From the NCBI GenBank assembly GCA_947577075.1, contig CANPTW010000002.1, forward strand, positions 1 through 64,000: a DNA stretch of 64,000 nt, given 5' to 3'. The DNA is from an uncultured Oscillibacter sp. (GTDB taxonomy: Bacteria; Bacillota; Clostridia; Oscillospirales; Oscillospiraceae). This document shows positions 49,949 to 60,048 of this stretch, piece after piece. Position 1 is the first letter of the stretch, and every line of letters starts with the position of its first letter. The notes beneath the pieces were generated by a model. It saw only the letters and a list, made by a program, of their open reading frames with translations, had not been told where the DNA came from and searched no databases. A program made the translations under genes and the position numbers.

Positions 49949-50506
49949 CTATACGTATAAGGAGCTGCCGTCCGGCTTGTTGACCCGCGCGGCAGGGGCC
50001 ACAGAGGACAGAATGTTCCCGTCTTTGTCCGCCAGACATTGGAACACAGTGCTCTGCGCCGTATTTTGCACGCTTTTGCACCTCAGGTCCTGGCAAATGT
50101 AGCCGTCAAAGGTCAGGGTTGAAGTACTCCCTCTCGCGTAAGCCGCGCCGCACTGGGGCGGCGCGCCGGAGCTGGAGGCGACGGTCAGCGCCTCGCCGCC
50201 TGCCAGGGCCAGGCTGTCCCAGCAGCTTACGCCTGCTTGGGGGTTATTCCCCAGGGTGATGGTATTCTCACCCTCCAGGACCAGGGTGGAATCCGCGGGC
50301 AGGACGATGTCGAAGCTCTGCGGTGTTTCCTGGTGAAAATCCGTCAGCGTGAGGGTCTTGCTCGCCTCGTCCCACTCATAGCCGCTTCCGCTGGCGGGGG
50401 AATTGTTCGAAATGTCGCTGTATGTCTCCGCCGCGAAGGCCCGGGGGCAGCAGGCCAGGCACAGGGCCAGGGCGGTGAGGATGATGAAAAGTCTGCGTTT
50501 TATCAT
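49949..50506 (-). CDS. Secreted protein, signal peptide, possibly 3'-truncated
   Basis: MIKRRLFIILTALALCLACCPRAFAAE; repeat-rich extracellular-like sequence. Confidence 0.5.
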   Translation of the reverse strand: MIKRRLFIILTALALCLACCPRAFAAETYSDISNNSPASGSGYEWDEASKTLTLTDFHQETPQSFDIVLPADSTLVLEGENTITLGNNPQAGVSCWDSLALAGGEALTVASSSGAPPQCGAAYARGSTSTLTFDGYICQDLRCKSVQNTAQSTVFQCLADKDGNILSSVAPAARVNKPDGSSLYV

Positions 50507-50577
50507 ACAGCCTCCTTCCTGAATAAGCGTCATCCCCATGGGGGATGAGAGCAGGGTATACCCCGCTCAGCCTGTCA

Positions 50578-50604
50578 AAAAACCTCGCCAAAGGCGAGGT
50601 TTTT
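50578..50604 (+). terminator. Bidirectional hairpin terminator
   Basis: AAAAACCTCGCC-aaa-GGCGAGGTTTTT. Confidence 0.7.
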
Positions 50605-50631
50605 GGTAAAATGAAGGAGGAGTGAAGCGGA

Positions 50632-51549
50632 GTGGAAAGCCGGAAAAAGGACAACCGGAAAGAAGCAGTCCTAACAGATATAGAAGGTATTGTGCCGAAA
50701 GAACATCTGCTGCGGAAAATAGAGCGGGTAATGGATTATGAATGGATCTATGAGCGGATGCGGCCATATTCCTCCGCAGACAGCGGACGGCCGGGAACAG
50801 ACCCGGTGGTGTTGGTTAAAACGGTGCTGATTCAGCATTTGCTTGGGATTCCGCCGCTGCGGCAGACATGTCGAGAACTACAAGTAAATGTGGCGTAGGC
50901 ATACAGGCGGCAGCTTCGGGAGGAAGCGGCGGCGGGACGGTGCGTAAAACGGTGTCCACCACCGGCCCGGAATGCGGAGTGTTTGCGAAAGGCGGCCATG
51001 AGCGGCAATCTGCCTGCGAGGCCCATACCGCCTGTGACCGGCATGGCTGGATATTAGGGGTAGAAGTAACCGCCGGAAATGCAAACGGCAGCACAGCGTG
51101 GGATGCGGTGTATGGCCAGGTAACAGGCCGATTCCCGGAAGCAGCCTTCATCGTCATGGACGCGGGCTGCAAAACACCTTGGATCGCCAAAAAGCCCTTG
51201 GAGGACAACTGTATTCCCATCCTTCCGTACACGCGCTGCAAGGGCAGGAAAGACCGCTTTCGTCCCTGGGACTTCACGTATGACCGGCTTCAGGATTGTT
51301 TTGTATGTCCGAAAGGCCAAGCGCTCCGCCATACCACCACCGGCAAAAATGGAAAACGAATCTACCGCAGCACCCCCAAGCTATGCCAATACTGTCCTTG
51401 CAGGCAGCTCTGCGGCGCCGATGAGAAAGGGCGGCGTCTGCTTACGACTCACATTGGGCAGGAGCACCTTGGCCTGGCTGAACAGCTGCGCAAAACCCGG
51501 CGGGGGAAAGAGATGTATTCCTCTGATTTCCTTCTTCTACTCGCCTGTG
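50632..51549 (+). pseudogene. IS1182-type transposase remnant
   Basis: VPKEHLLRKIERVMDYEWIYERMRPYSS...GRPGTDPVVLVK then broken frame; YRSTPKLCQYCPCRQLC. Confidence 0.72.
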
Positions 51550-51552
51550 CTG

Positions 51553-51589
51553 AAAAGCCGGCACCTCCCTTAGGGAGGTGCCGGCTTTT
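51553..51589. terminator. Strong palindromic bidirectional terminator
   Basis: AAAAGCCGGCACCTCCCT-t-AGGGAGGTGCCGGCTTTT. Confidence 0.8.
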
Positions 51590-51678
51590 TCCAATCAGCT
51601 GGCTGAGAAGGCCACCACAGGAGGCCGCCTGTGTGCTCGGCAGCTGTTCTGGCTTTTAACGGAACGGCGGTTTAGCGG

Positions 51679-52431
51679 TCATGGCAGCCCATGCACAATC
51701 TCCGCGCAGGCCCGGAACGCCTCCTCGTCCGTCCGCCAGAGCTCGTACTCCGGCAGGGAGGGCAGGCCCATGGAAACCGTGGCCTTCCGGTAAACCATGC
51801 CGCTGTCCACGGGGCCCCGCCGCCCGGAGGTGTGGAAGACATATACCCCGGTCCGCTCGTGAATTTCCCGGACGTTTCCCGCCTCCACGCCGCAGCCCGC
51901 CATAACGGCGACGCGGCCCGCGGCCCGCTCCTGGAGAACCCGCAAAGTCTCCGCTCCCGCCAGGGCGTTCCGTTCCTGCCCAGAGGTGAGGATGGTCCGG
52001 CAGCCCAGATCCACCGCCGCCTCCAGGGACTCCAGCGGGTCCCGGGTCATGTCGAAAGCCCGGTGGAGGGTGACCTCCATGTCCCCGGCGGCCTTCATAA
52101 GGCGGGCCATCCGCGCCTTGTCCAGCCGCCCCTCCGCCGTCAGCGCCCCCAGCACCACGCCGTTGGCCCCCAGGTCCCGGAAGCGGCGGACGCAGTCCTC
52201 CATCTCCTCCGCCTCCTCCGCCGAGTAGAGAAAGTCCCCAAAGCGGGGGCGGATGAGGACGTTGACGGGGACGGCGCAGTCCCGCCGGACCTGTTGGAAC
52301 AGTCCGAGGGAGGGCGTGGTTCCGCCGATGGAGAGGTTTGCGCACAGCTCCAGCCGGTCCGCTCCGCCCCGGCAGGCGGCCAGGGCGGAGACGTGGGAAT
52401 CCACACAGCCCTCAATGAATCCGCGGGTCAT
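51679..52431 (-). CDS. cutC: CutC family protein
   Basis: GGADRLELCANLSIGGTTPS, VTLHRAFDMTRDPLESLE, ILTSG. Confidence 0.92.
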   Translation of the reverse strand: MTRGFIEGCVDSHVSALAACRGGADRLELCANLSIGGTTPSLGLFQQVRRDCAVPVNVLIRPRFGDFLYSAEEAEEMEDCVRRFRDLGANGVVLGALTAEGRLDKARMARLMKAAGDMEVTLHRAFDMTRDPLESLEAAVDLGCRTILTSGQERNALAGAETLRVLQERAAGRVAVMAGCGVEAGNVREIHERTGVYVFHTSGRRGPVDSGMVYRKATVSMGLPSLPEYELWRTDEEAFRACAEIVHGLP

Positions 52432-52957
52432 ACCTCACCTCCTTCCCCTCCAGGGCTGCCAGCAGCCCCCTGCAGCCCGCCAGGATGTCCCGGTAGGCGG
52501 TTTCAAAGTCCCCGGTATACCAGGGGTCCGCCACTTCCCGGACCTCCGCCTGAGGCGGGCGCTTCCCAAAGCCTTCCCGTTTCGAAAAAGCCTCCGGCTC
52601 TGCAGGAGAGGGGGGCGCGTATTCCAACAGGGCGTGGATTTTTCCCCCGGGGTCCCCGCCGCAGATGCGGGACATGTTCCGCAGATTGGCCCGGTCCATG
52701 CCGATCAGCAGGTCGTACTGGGCATAGTCCTCCCGCCGGAGCTGCCGGGCGGTCTTCCCGGCGCAGGAGATACCGTGCTCCGCCAGCTTCCGGCGGGCGG
52801 GAGGATAGACCGGACAGCCGATTTCCTCGGTGCTGGTGGCGGCGGAGGCGATTTGAAATTGGTCCTCCAGCCCGGCTTTTTTCACCAGTTCCTTCATTAC
52901 GAATTCGGCCATGGGGCTTCTGCAAATGTTGCCGTGGCAGACGAATAGGATGTTCAT
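52412..52957 (-). CDS. Low molecular weight protein-tyrosine phosphatase
   Basis: ILFVCHGNICRSPMAEF; ADPWYTGDF. Confidence 0.93.
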   Translation of the reverse strand: MNILFVCHGNICRSPMAEFVMKELVKKAGLEDQFQIASAATSTEEIGCPVYPPARRKLAEHGISCAGKTARQLRREDYAQYDLLIGMDRANLRNMSRICGGDPGGKIHALLEYAPPSPAEPEAFSKREGFGKRPPQAEVREVADPWYTGDFETAYRDILAGCRGLLAALEGKEVRYDPRIH

Positions 52958-52989
52958 GATATTCCAGCACACCTCTTCCATTTGTTTGG

Positions 52990-54246
52990 TCAGCGTTCCG
53001 CTTTTACTGCCTGGGCCGCAGGCGGAGCCCGGTCATAGGATTCGCCAAAGACGGCGCGGCAGGTCTCCAGGGCTTTTTCCAGCCTGCCCTTCAGGGGGGC
53101 GTCCGCCCCGCCGGCTTCCAGGGCGGCGTGAATATCCACCAGCTCGAATCGGGGAGAAGCGCCCTTGTCCCGGTGCAGCATGTACATGGGCCGGTAGGAA
53201 CAGCCGGTAACCTGGGCCTCGCCGGTCTCGCCGCTGCGGGTGAGCTCCAGGGTCAAGACCGCCGTGGTGTCGGTGAGGGGCTTGGTCTGCGAGGAGATGA
53301 AGTTGCCCAGGGAGAAACAGACGAAGCCCTGCCGCCCGTCGGGCAGGGTGCGCAGCTCCATGGGCTGGGGGACGTGGGAATGGCCCCCCAGGATGATGTC
53401 CGCCCCCTGCTGGAAGAGGAACTCCGCCAGCTCTTCCTGATAACGGTTCTGCTTGGTCTGATACTCCGCGCCCCAGTGGATCATCACGGCGACCAGGTCC
53501 GGGCCCAGGTCCCTGGCTGCGCCCAGATCGGCGGCAAGGCGGTCCCGGTCGGGGGTGGAGAGGGTGGACAGGTAGTCGGAGTTGAAGAGGTTGACGGCGT
53601 AGGGGTGCTTTTTGGGCACAGGGATGCCGTTGGTGCCGTACGTATAGCCCAGAAAGGCCACCGAGATGCCGCCCACGTCCGCCAGCACGATGTTTTGTCC
53701 GCACTCCTCCTGGGTGCGGCTGGTGCCCACATGGGCCAGGCCCGCCTGGTCCAGCACGTCCAGGGTCCGGCTGAGGCCGGAGAACCCATGGTCGAGACTG
53801 TGGTTGTTGGCGGTGAGGCAGAGGTCGAAGCCCAGAGCCTTCAGGTCATGGGCCAGATCGTCGGGGGAGTTGAAGGCGGGATAGCCGGAGTAGGGCGGGC
53901 CGCCGGAAAGGGTGGTTTCCAGATTGACCACGGCGTAGTCGGCGGCCTCCACATAGGGTCCGGCGGCGGCCATAATGCGGCCGTAGTCATACCGTTCCCC
54001 GTTCCAGGCGTCGTTGGTGAGCGGCATGTGGCTCATGGCGTCGCCGCAGACGGCGAGGGTGGCCACAGTCGGAGCGGGGGGAGCCGGAGGCGCGGGTTCC
54101 TCCGGAGGAGGAGCCGCTTCGAAAGGAGCCGCCTCCTCCGGCGCGGACTCCGGGACCTCCGGCGCCTCGGCAGAGGCGCCGCCGGGGCCGCAGGCGCTCA
54201 GGCAGAGCAGAAAACAAAGAAGCATGGCGGAAATACGCGGTTTCAT
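52990..54246 (-). CDS. CapA family lipoprotein (PGA synthesis-type phosphoesterase)
   Basis: Lipobox LCLSACGP; LTANNHSLDHG; GADIILGGHSHVPQP. Confidence 0.9.
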   Translation of the reverse strand: MKPRISAMLLCFLLCLSACGPGGASAEAPEVPESAPEEAAPFEAAPPPEEPAPPAPPAPTVATLAVCGDAMSHMPLTNDAWNGERYDYGRIMAAAGPYVEAADYAVVNLETTLSGGPPYSGYPAFNSPDDLAHDLKALGFDLCLTANNHSLDHGFSGLSRTLDVLDQAGLAHVGTSRTQEECGQNIVLADVGGISVAFLGYTYGTNGIPVPKKHPYAVNLFNSDYLSTLSTPDRDRLAADLGAARDLGPDLVAVMIHWGAEYQTKQNRYQEELAEFLFQQGADIILGGHSHVPQPMELRTLPDGRQGFVCFSLGNFISSQTKPLTDTTAVLTLELTRSGETGEAQVTGCSYRPMYMLHRDKGASPRFELVDIHAALEAGGADAPLKGRLEKALETCRAVFGESYDRAPPAAQAVKAER

Positions 54247-54515
54247 AAGCGGTCCTCCTGTTGCGTCAGACGGACGGCGGTTTGGAGAAATGAAGGCCCC
54301 GGAAGAAGTTCGACCGCCTTCGAGCTTATTATAGCGGTCCGGCCCGTTCCTGTCAACGACAGGGCAAACCGCCGCAGACCGTCCAAAGAGCGGGCCTGAA
54401 CCCTATACAGCAATTGGGAGGTTTATCGGAAAGTTGGGAATAGATTTTTTGCAAAAGAGGGTGTATAATAAGACAAAAGACAGAAAAAGGGAAATGAGGT
54501 GGTACTATTAAAACG

Positions 54516-55292
54516 ATGCTCTTTGAAGACCGGGCGAACCAGGTGCTTCATCTGCTGAACAGCCGTTTCCGCGTCACGACGGAAGACGTCAGCAAGCTCC
54601 TTCACATTGCCCCGTCCACGACCCGGAAGCTCCTGGCCTCTATGGAGGAAAAGGGCCTTCTGATTCGGACCCATGGCGGAGCCGTCAGCGTGGACGCCAA
54701 CAAGGATATTTCCCTGGCCCAGAAGTCCCTGGTAAACGTGGACAGGAAGCGGATGATCGCCCTGTGCGCCCGGAGCTATGTAAAGGACGGGGACCGGATC
54801 GCCGTGGCGGGGGGTTCCACTCTGCTGGAGTTCTGCGGCAGCCTTCTGGATCTGAAGCGCTCCACCGTTGTGACGGACTCCATCGCCTCGGCCAACGTGC
54901 TGCTGCGGAACCGCAGCATTGAGGTGCAGATCTGCGCGGGAATTGTCAGCGAGCGGACGGGCTGCATCGTGGGGACCAACGCCATGCAGACCTTTAACGC
55001 GATGTCCTTTGACAAGGCCTTCATCGGGGTGGACGGCATCGACCTGGAGCAGGGCTTCTGGGGGGACAACATCCTCATCAGCAATGTGGAACGGTGCATG
55101 GCAAAAGCCGCCCGGCAGGTCTTTGTGCTGGCGGACAGCTCCAAAATGGGCCGCACCAGCGTACAGGCGTTTATGGACCTGTCTGGTGCGGATGTGATCG
55201 TCACCAATCCCTTTGCGGACCGGAAATTCATCGGCCAGCTCCAGAAGCGGGGCTGTCAGGTGGTTTTCAGCGAGGCGCCAGAGGAGGAGTAG
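54516..55292 (+). CDS. DeoR/GlpR family regulator
   Basis: N-terminal HTH, THGGAV, GIDLEQGFWGDN, LADSSKMGRTS. Confidence 0.9.
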   Translation: MLFEDRANQVLHLLNSRFRVTTEDVSKLLHIAPSTTRKLLASMEEKGLLIRTHGGAVSVDANKDISLAQKSLVNVDRKRMIALCARSYVKDGDRIAVAGGSTLLEFCGSLLDLKRSTVVTDSIASANVLLRNRSIEVQICAGIVSERTGCIVGTNAMQTFNAMSFDKAFIGVDGIDLEQGFWGDNILISNVERCMAKAARQVFVLADSSKMGRTSVQAFMDLSGADVIVTNPFADRKFIGQLQKRGCQVVFSEAPEEE

Positions 55293-55539
55293 GGGCTTGG
55301 CCCGCCCCTTGCCGGCAGAGGGGCTGCGGACGCGTCCCGCGGGGCGCGTTTGCGGACAGCTGCCTGTCCCGCCGGGAGAGGGATTCCAAAACGGCGCCGC
55401 GGGTTTGGAGCGGGGCTCCGGGCCGGGACCTGAAAAACGGAAAAGGGCGGCTTCGACCTCCGAAACGCCGCCCGCCGGCACTGTGTGCCGGGATTCGTCC
55501 GTTTCAATGGGGTGAAGACGCCCTTTGAAAGAGAAAATC

Positions 55540-55980
55540 TTAGAAAAAGTCCCCGGGATGGTACTGCATGGGCGTCCCCCCGAAGTGGGTGGAGGAGACA
55601 ATTTCCCCGCAGAACAGCACGTGATCCAGGACCTCCGCGGTCTCGATCACCCGGCAGGAAAAGTGGGCCGCGGCGCCGTCCAGCACCGGGTCCCCGTCGG
55701 CAGAGCTTCCCAGGGGGAGGCCTGCCAATTTATTTTCCCTCCGTCCGGAAACCGTGCCGCACCGCCGGGCAATTTCCCGGTGTTCCCCGGTGAGGACGCT
55801 GAGGGAGAAGTGGCCGCAGCGGCGGATGAGCTCCGCGGTGTAATGGGTCCGTCCCACGGCAAGCAGCAGCGCGTTGGAGGAAATCTGGGTGACCCAGGCC
55901 GCCGTCATCAGGTTGCGGACGCCTTCGGCGTCGACGCCCACCAGATAGACGCCGTGGGTCAAAGCTTCTGTTGCGGGCAT
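55540..55980 (-). CDS. Flavin reductase family protein
   Basis: 146 aa FMN-binding split-barrel-like sequence. Confidence 0.7.
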   Translation of the reverse strand: MPATEALTHGVYLVGVDAEGVRNLMTAAWVTQISSNALLLAVGRTHYTAELIRRCGHFSLSVLTGEHREIARRCGTVSGRRENKLAGLPLGSSADGDPVLDGAAAHFSCRVIETAEVLDHVLFCGEIVSSTHFGGTPMQYHPGDFF

Positions 55981-55998
55981 AAACGGCCTTCCTTTCTG

Positions 55999-57534
55999 TT
56001 ACGGCTGCTCCGCCGCGTCCAGCTCGAACAGGGCGGAGAGCGAGGCGAAGAGGAGCTTGTATTTTTCGTATTGCCTGCGGTAGACAAGGTGGTTGGCGGG
56101 GTTCGGCTGGTAGCTTTTTTCCAGCCGGACCATGGAGGAGACGGCGGAGCCCACGCTCTCGAAGATACCGACGGCGACGCCCGCCAGGATGGCCGCGCCC
56201 AGACAGGCGGCGTCCTGGGAACAGCCGGTGATCCGGAGGGTCCGCCCGGTGATGTCCGCTTTGATCTGGTTCCAGATGTCGGACTTGGAGCCTCCGCCCA
56301 TGGTGCGGATCTGCTGGATGTCCAGCCCCATCTCGGCGACGGACTCCAGATTCCGGCAGATGATATAGCCGAGGCTCTCCATAATGCTGCGAATGAAGTG
56401 GGCCTTGGTGTGCTTCAGCGTGGCCCCGTAAAAGACGCCCTTGGCGTTCAAATCCACGTCCGGGGCCATGGCCCCCTGGAGATGGGGCAGGGCGATCAGG
56501 CCGTCGGAGCCGGGGGACACCGTGAGCGCCTGGAGGTCCATCAGGTGATAGGAGTCCAGCCCCGTGGCCTCCTGCATGTGCAGCTCCCGCTGGCAGAAGT
56601 TGTCCCGGAACCACCGCAGGCACATGCCGCCGGTGGTGAAGGTGTGCATCATATAGGTGTCCGGGATGGCGAAGTAGTGGATGGGCATCTGCCGGTTGGG
56701 GTCGTAGGTGAGGGTTTTGGTGGGGGCGCAGACCGCCAGGGACGCGCCGATGTTTTCCGAGAACATCCCCGGCTGGATGTTGCCGACGCCCACGGCGGCG
56801 GCGGCCTGGTCCATGCAGCCGGAGCAGACCTGCACGCCGGGGGAGAGCCCCAGGCTCCGGGCGGCCTCCGGCAGGATGGCGCCCACCAGCTGTCCGGGTT
56901 CGATGACCTCCGGGAGCCAGGCCCGGTCGATCCCGGCAAAGTCCAGCAGCTCCTGCCAGTAATCCTTTGTGCGGATGTCCCAGTACTCCGTGGAACTGAG
57001 CAGGGAGCACTCGGAGACGAAGCGCCCTGTGAGCAGATAGAGGATGTAGTCCTCCAGCAGCAGGATGTGGCGGACCTTCTCGTATACCTGGGGCTCGTGC
57101 TCCCGGACCCACATCACCTTGGCCGCGGGCCAGCAGGCCTCAAAGCTGACCTGCCCCGTGACCTGGTAGCAGAGCTCGTCCCCAAAGCGGGCCTTCAGGC
57201 GCTTTGCCTGTTCCCCGGCCCGGTTGTCCATCCAGACGATGGCGTTCCGCACCGGCCGGGCACCGCCGTCCAGAAACAGCAGCGTCTCGCTTTGGACGGA
57301 AAAGCCGATGACTCCGATCTCCTTCAGGCAGACGTCTCCCGACTGCTCCATGGACTTCAGGCACGCCTGGATGGAGTCCATATAAACGCCGCAGGGCGCC
57401 TCCACCACGTTCAGCTCCGGCGTCAGCAGACTGTATTCCTTGATGGCGGAGGAGACTTTCTCCCCCCGGTCGGTGAAGACCGCCGTTTTGAGCGAGGTGG
57501 TGCCGATGTCGATTCCTAGTATCAGTGTTGCCAT
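55999..57534 (-). CDS. FGGY family carbohydrate kinase (xylulokinase-like)
   Basis: LILGIDIGTTSLKTAVFTDRGE; MGGGSKSDIWNQIKADITGR. Confidence 0.9.
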   Translation of the reverse strand: MATLILGIDIGTTSLKTAVFTDRGEKVSSAIKEYSLLTPELNVVEAPCGVYMDSIQACLKSMEQSGDVCLKEIGVIGFSVQSETLLFLDGGARPVRNAIVWMDNRAGEQAKRLKARFGDELCYQVTGQVSFEACWPAAKVMWVREHEPQVYEKVRHILLLEDYILYLLTGRFVSECSLLSSTEYWDIRTKDYWQELLDFAGIDRAWLPEVIEPGQLVGAILPEAARSLGLSPGVQVCSGCMDQAAAAVGVGNIQPGMFSENIGASLAVCAPTKTLTYDPNRQMPIHYFAIPDTYMMHTFTTGGMCLRWFRDNFCQRELHMQEATGLDSYHLMDLQALTVSPGSDGLIALPHLQGAMAPDVDLNAKGVFYGATLKHTKAHFIRSIMESLGYIICRNLESVAEMGLDIQQIRTMGGGSKSDIWNQIKADITGRTLRITGCSQDAACLGAAILAGVAVGIFESVGSAVSSMVRLEKSYQPNPANHLVYRRQYEKYKLLFASLSALFELDAAEQP

Positions 57535-57652
57535 GTTGACCTCCGCGAAGCGCCGGGCGGGCCAAAGGGTTCCGCCGCCCGGCGCTTTTTGAATTTTCCG
57601 AAACGATCAGCCGTGTCCCGCAGGGCGCCCCGGGGGACACGGCTGCGGAGCG

Positions 57653-58324
57653 TTATTGGATGCTGTCCATATAGGCGGCGACAGCCTCCAGGTTCTTGCG
57701 GAAGCCCTGGCCGGGGGCGAAGTTCTCGGTGAACAGGGCGGAGCCCATGGTAAAGGCCCAGGGGTCCACGCGGTTGATAAAATCAATGCGCTCGTTGCTG
57801 TTGATGCTTCCCGCGATGACCACGGGGGCGTCCACCGCGGCGCAGTACGCCTCGGCCAGCTCCGCGCCCTGGGCATGGCGGAAGGCCAGAAGGTCGATGC
57901 CGTAGACGCCCTTGGCCAGCATGGACCGGGCGTCGGCAATGATTTCGTCAAAGCTGCCCTCCAGCACGCTGGGGCTGCCACTGACCTTGCCGCAGAAGGG
58001 GAGATACTTGACCTGGTGCTTCTGGAGATAGGCATAGACGCTGTCAAAGAAAAGGGTCCCCATCAGATAGTCAAAGCCCATCTCCACGGCGACCTTGGCC
58101 CCGGCCATGCAGTCCTCTTCGGAGTAGGTGACGACCTCCAGGAAGGTGGTCTTGCCCGCCGCCTTCATGGAGGCGACCAGCTTGGCCATCTTGTCCCGCT
58201 CCAGGCCGACGTCCTTAAAGCCCCAGAAGTCCACGGGCAGGTCCTTGCAGGAGTCGAAGACCTCCTGGGCGTTTTTGACGGTTCGATCGTTGTGGGTCAG
58301 CATGATGATGATTTTGGATTTCAT
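57653..58324 (-). CDS. TIM-barrel-like hypothetical protein
   Basis: 223 aa alternating beta/alpha pattern, GIDLLAFRHAQG, VVIAGSINSNERI. Confidence 0.6.
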   Translation of the reverse strand: MKSKIIIMLTHNDRTVKNAQEVFDSCKDLPVDFWGFKDVGLERDKMAKLVASMKAAGKTTFLEVVTYSEEDCMAGAKVAVEMGFDYLMGTLFFDSVYAYLQKHQVKYLPFCGKVSGSPSVLEGSFDEIIADARSMLAKGVYGIDLLAFRHAQGAELAEAYCAAVDAPVVIAGSINSNERIDFINRVDPWAFTMGSALFTENFAPGQGFRKNLEAVAAYMDSIQ

Positions 58325-58338
58325 GATAGAATCACTCC

Positions 58339-59466
58339 TTATGTTGTAGTGGATGTAGGTTCGCCCCGCTCTCCGGCAGAGTCCGGAGCGTCCAGCAGCC
58401 TCGGGGCCAGCAGCAGCGCCAGGGCCAGGGCCAGGAAGCCGGCCACCGCCTTTCCGAAAAGGACCGGAAGGGCCAGGGGCGGCTTGGTCTGGGAGGTGAA
58501 GGCGAAATGGTCCCCCAGCATGCAGTTGGCCCCCACCATGAAGGCGCAGTTCAGCAGGACGCCCTTGGGGCTCATGCCGTTCAAAAGCTCGAAGGTGGGA
58601 AAGACGTTGACGGCCGTCACCAGCAGGCTGGAGACGTCCCCGTCGGTGACGCGGAGCCGTTCCGCCATCCGGGCCAGGGGCCTCCTGAGGAGCCTGGAAA
58701 CCACCGACAGCAGGGGAAACACGCCGCTGAGCACCAGGGCGATGCCCCCGATGATGTAAATGATGCCGTCAAAGGGGTTCAGGCCCTCCACGAGCTCGAT
58801 TCCAAAGAGCTCCCGGGCCTCCGTCAGCAGAAGGCCGGTGAGGCTCACGCCCACCAGCAGCTTCCCGAGGAGCTGAAAGGGCCGGACGATCCAGCGGTTC
58901 AGCAGCAGCAGGACCAGGAACAGGGCAAAGCACAGCAAAGATGCGGGAATCAGGTTCGGCAGCACCACTCCGAGGGGATACCCGGCGGCCAGCCCCCCCG
59001 CCGCCGCGCCCAGGGGCACCGAGGCCAGGCCGATGACCAGCCCGTAGATTGCGGAGGAGCGGACGGCCGGCCCGGCGCTGAGCATGGTCATGGGGATGAT
59101 GCACATCACGGAGCCCCCCAGCATGGAGGCCACGAAATAGCCGTTGAAATCCCCCGCCACGGGGTCCAGGGCCATCTCGGCCGCCAGGGCGGCGCCGCCG
59201 GAGTCGTTGGCCAGGATCATGCCCGCCAGGGCGGAGGGGTCGGCTCCCATGGCGGTGAACAGCGGCGTTACAACCGGCGTCAGCAGCCGCCCCAGGACGG
59301 TGGAGAGGGCCATAAAGCCCGTCATGGCGATAATCAGCTTCCCTGCGCAGCAGATGCCCCGCTCAAATTGGCTTCCCAGCCCCAGCCGGTTGTCCAGCAG
59401 ATAGTCCGCCGCGCCCAGAAGGGCGAAGAGAAAAAAGATGAGATTGATCAAGAAAGATGCGTTCAT
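58339..59466 (-). CDS. EutH-like ethanolamine permease homolog
   Basis: FALLGAADYLLDNRLGLGSQFERG, ILANDSGG; multiple TM segments. Confidence 0.75.
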   Translation of the reverse strand: MNASFLINLIFFLFALLGAADYLLDNRLGLGSQFERGICCAGKLIIAMTGFMALSTVLGRLLTPVVTPLFTAMGADPSALAGMILANDSGGAALAAEMALDPVAGDFNGYFVASMLGGSVMCIIPMTMLSAGPAVRSSAIYGLVIGLASVPLGAAAGGLAAGYPLGVVLPNLIPASLLCFALFLVLLLLNRWIVRPFQLLGKLLVGVSLTGLLLTEARELFGIELVEGLNPFDGIIYIIGGIALVLSGVFPLLSVVSRLLRRPLARMAERLRVTDGDVSSLLVTAVNVFPTFELLNGMSPKGVLLNCAFMVGANCMLGDHFAFTSQTKPPLALPVLFGKAVAGFLALALALLLAPRLLDAPDSAGERGEPTSTTT

Positions 59467-59518
59467 GGGTCCCCCTGTATCCGGCGGCACGGAGGCGGCG
59501 GAGCCGCCCCGGAAGGGC

Positions 59519-59902
59519 TCACAGCCCCACGATCATGGCAATTTCCACCAGGTAGACGTCGTCCACCGGCGGGGCGATGACCGTGTAGCGGGCGGGGGCC
59601 ACGTTGTGCGCGCCGCCGAAGAATTTGGCATAGGCTTCGTTCATGCCGGCGAAGTCCTCCTTCTTCTGCAAAAAGCAGCGGCACATCAGCACGTCGTCCA
59701 GGGAGCCTCCGGCGGCCTCGATGAGCTTTTTCGCGTTCTCAATGGCCACGGCGGTCTGGCTTTGGATGTCGGAGGGGACGCGGCCCTGTTCGTCCATGCC
59801 CACCTGCCCGGCGACATAGAGGACGTCGCCATAGCGGATGGCGGGGGAGTAGCAGAGGCCGGACTCCGCACCCGGCAGCGTAATTTTTTCCTTCTTGCTC
59901 AT
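59519..59902 (-). CDS. RidA family enamine/imine deaminase
   Basis: YSPAIRYGDVLYVAGQVGMD...ARYTVIAPPVDDVYLVEIAMI. Confidence 0.9.
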   Translation of the reverse strand: MSKKEKITLPGAESGLCYSPAIRYGDVLYVAGQVGMDEQGRVPSDIQSQTAVAIENAKKLIEAAGGSLDDVLMCRCFLQKKEDFAGMNEAYAKFFGGAHNVAPARYTVIAPPVDDVYLVEIAMIVGL

Positions 59903-60048
59903 AAAAAAACTCCTTCCAGCGTTGCTTCGCCGGCTGAACCGAAGGATCTTCTTCGGTTCAGCCGCAGCCGCGTTGACAATATAGACCGGAGGCCCCGGTC
60001 CCCGTTGGCGTGAGCCAAGGGAGAGACGGGGAGCCGGGGCCTCGAAGG

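Noticed and set aside
55525-57519. 664-aa plus-strand ORF
   Set aside because: Antisense to FGGY kinase and flavin reductase; artefactual composition
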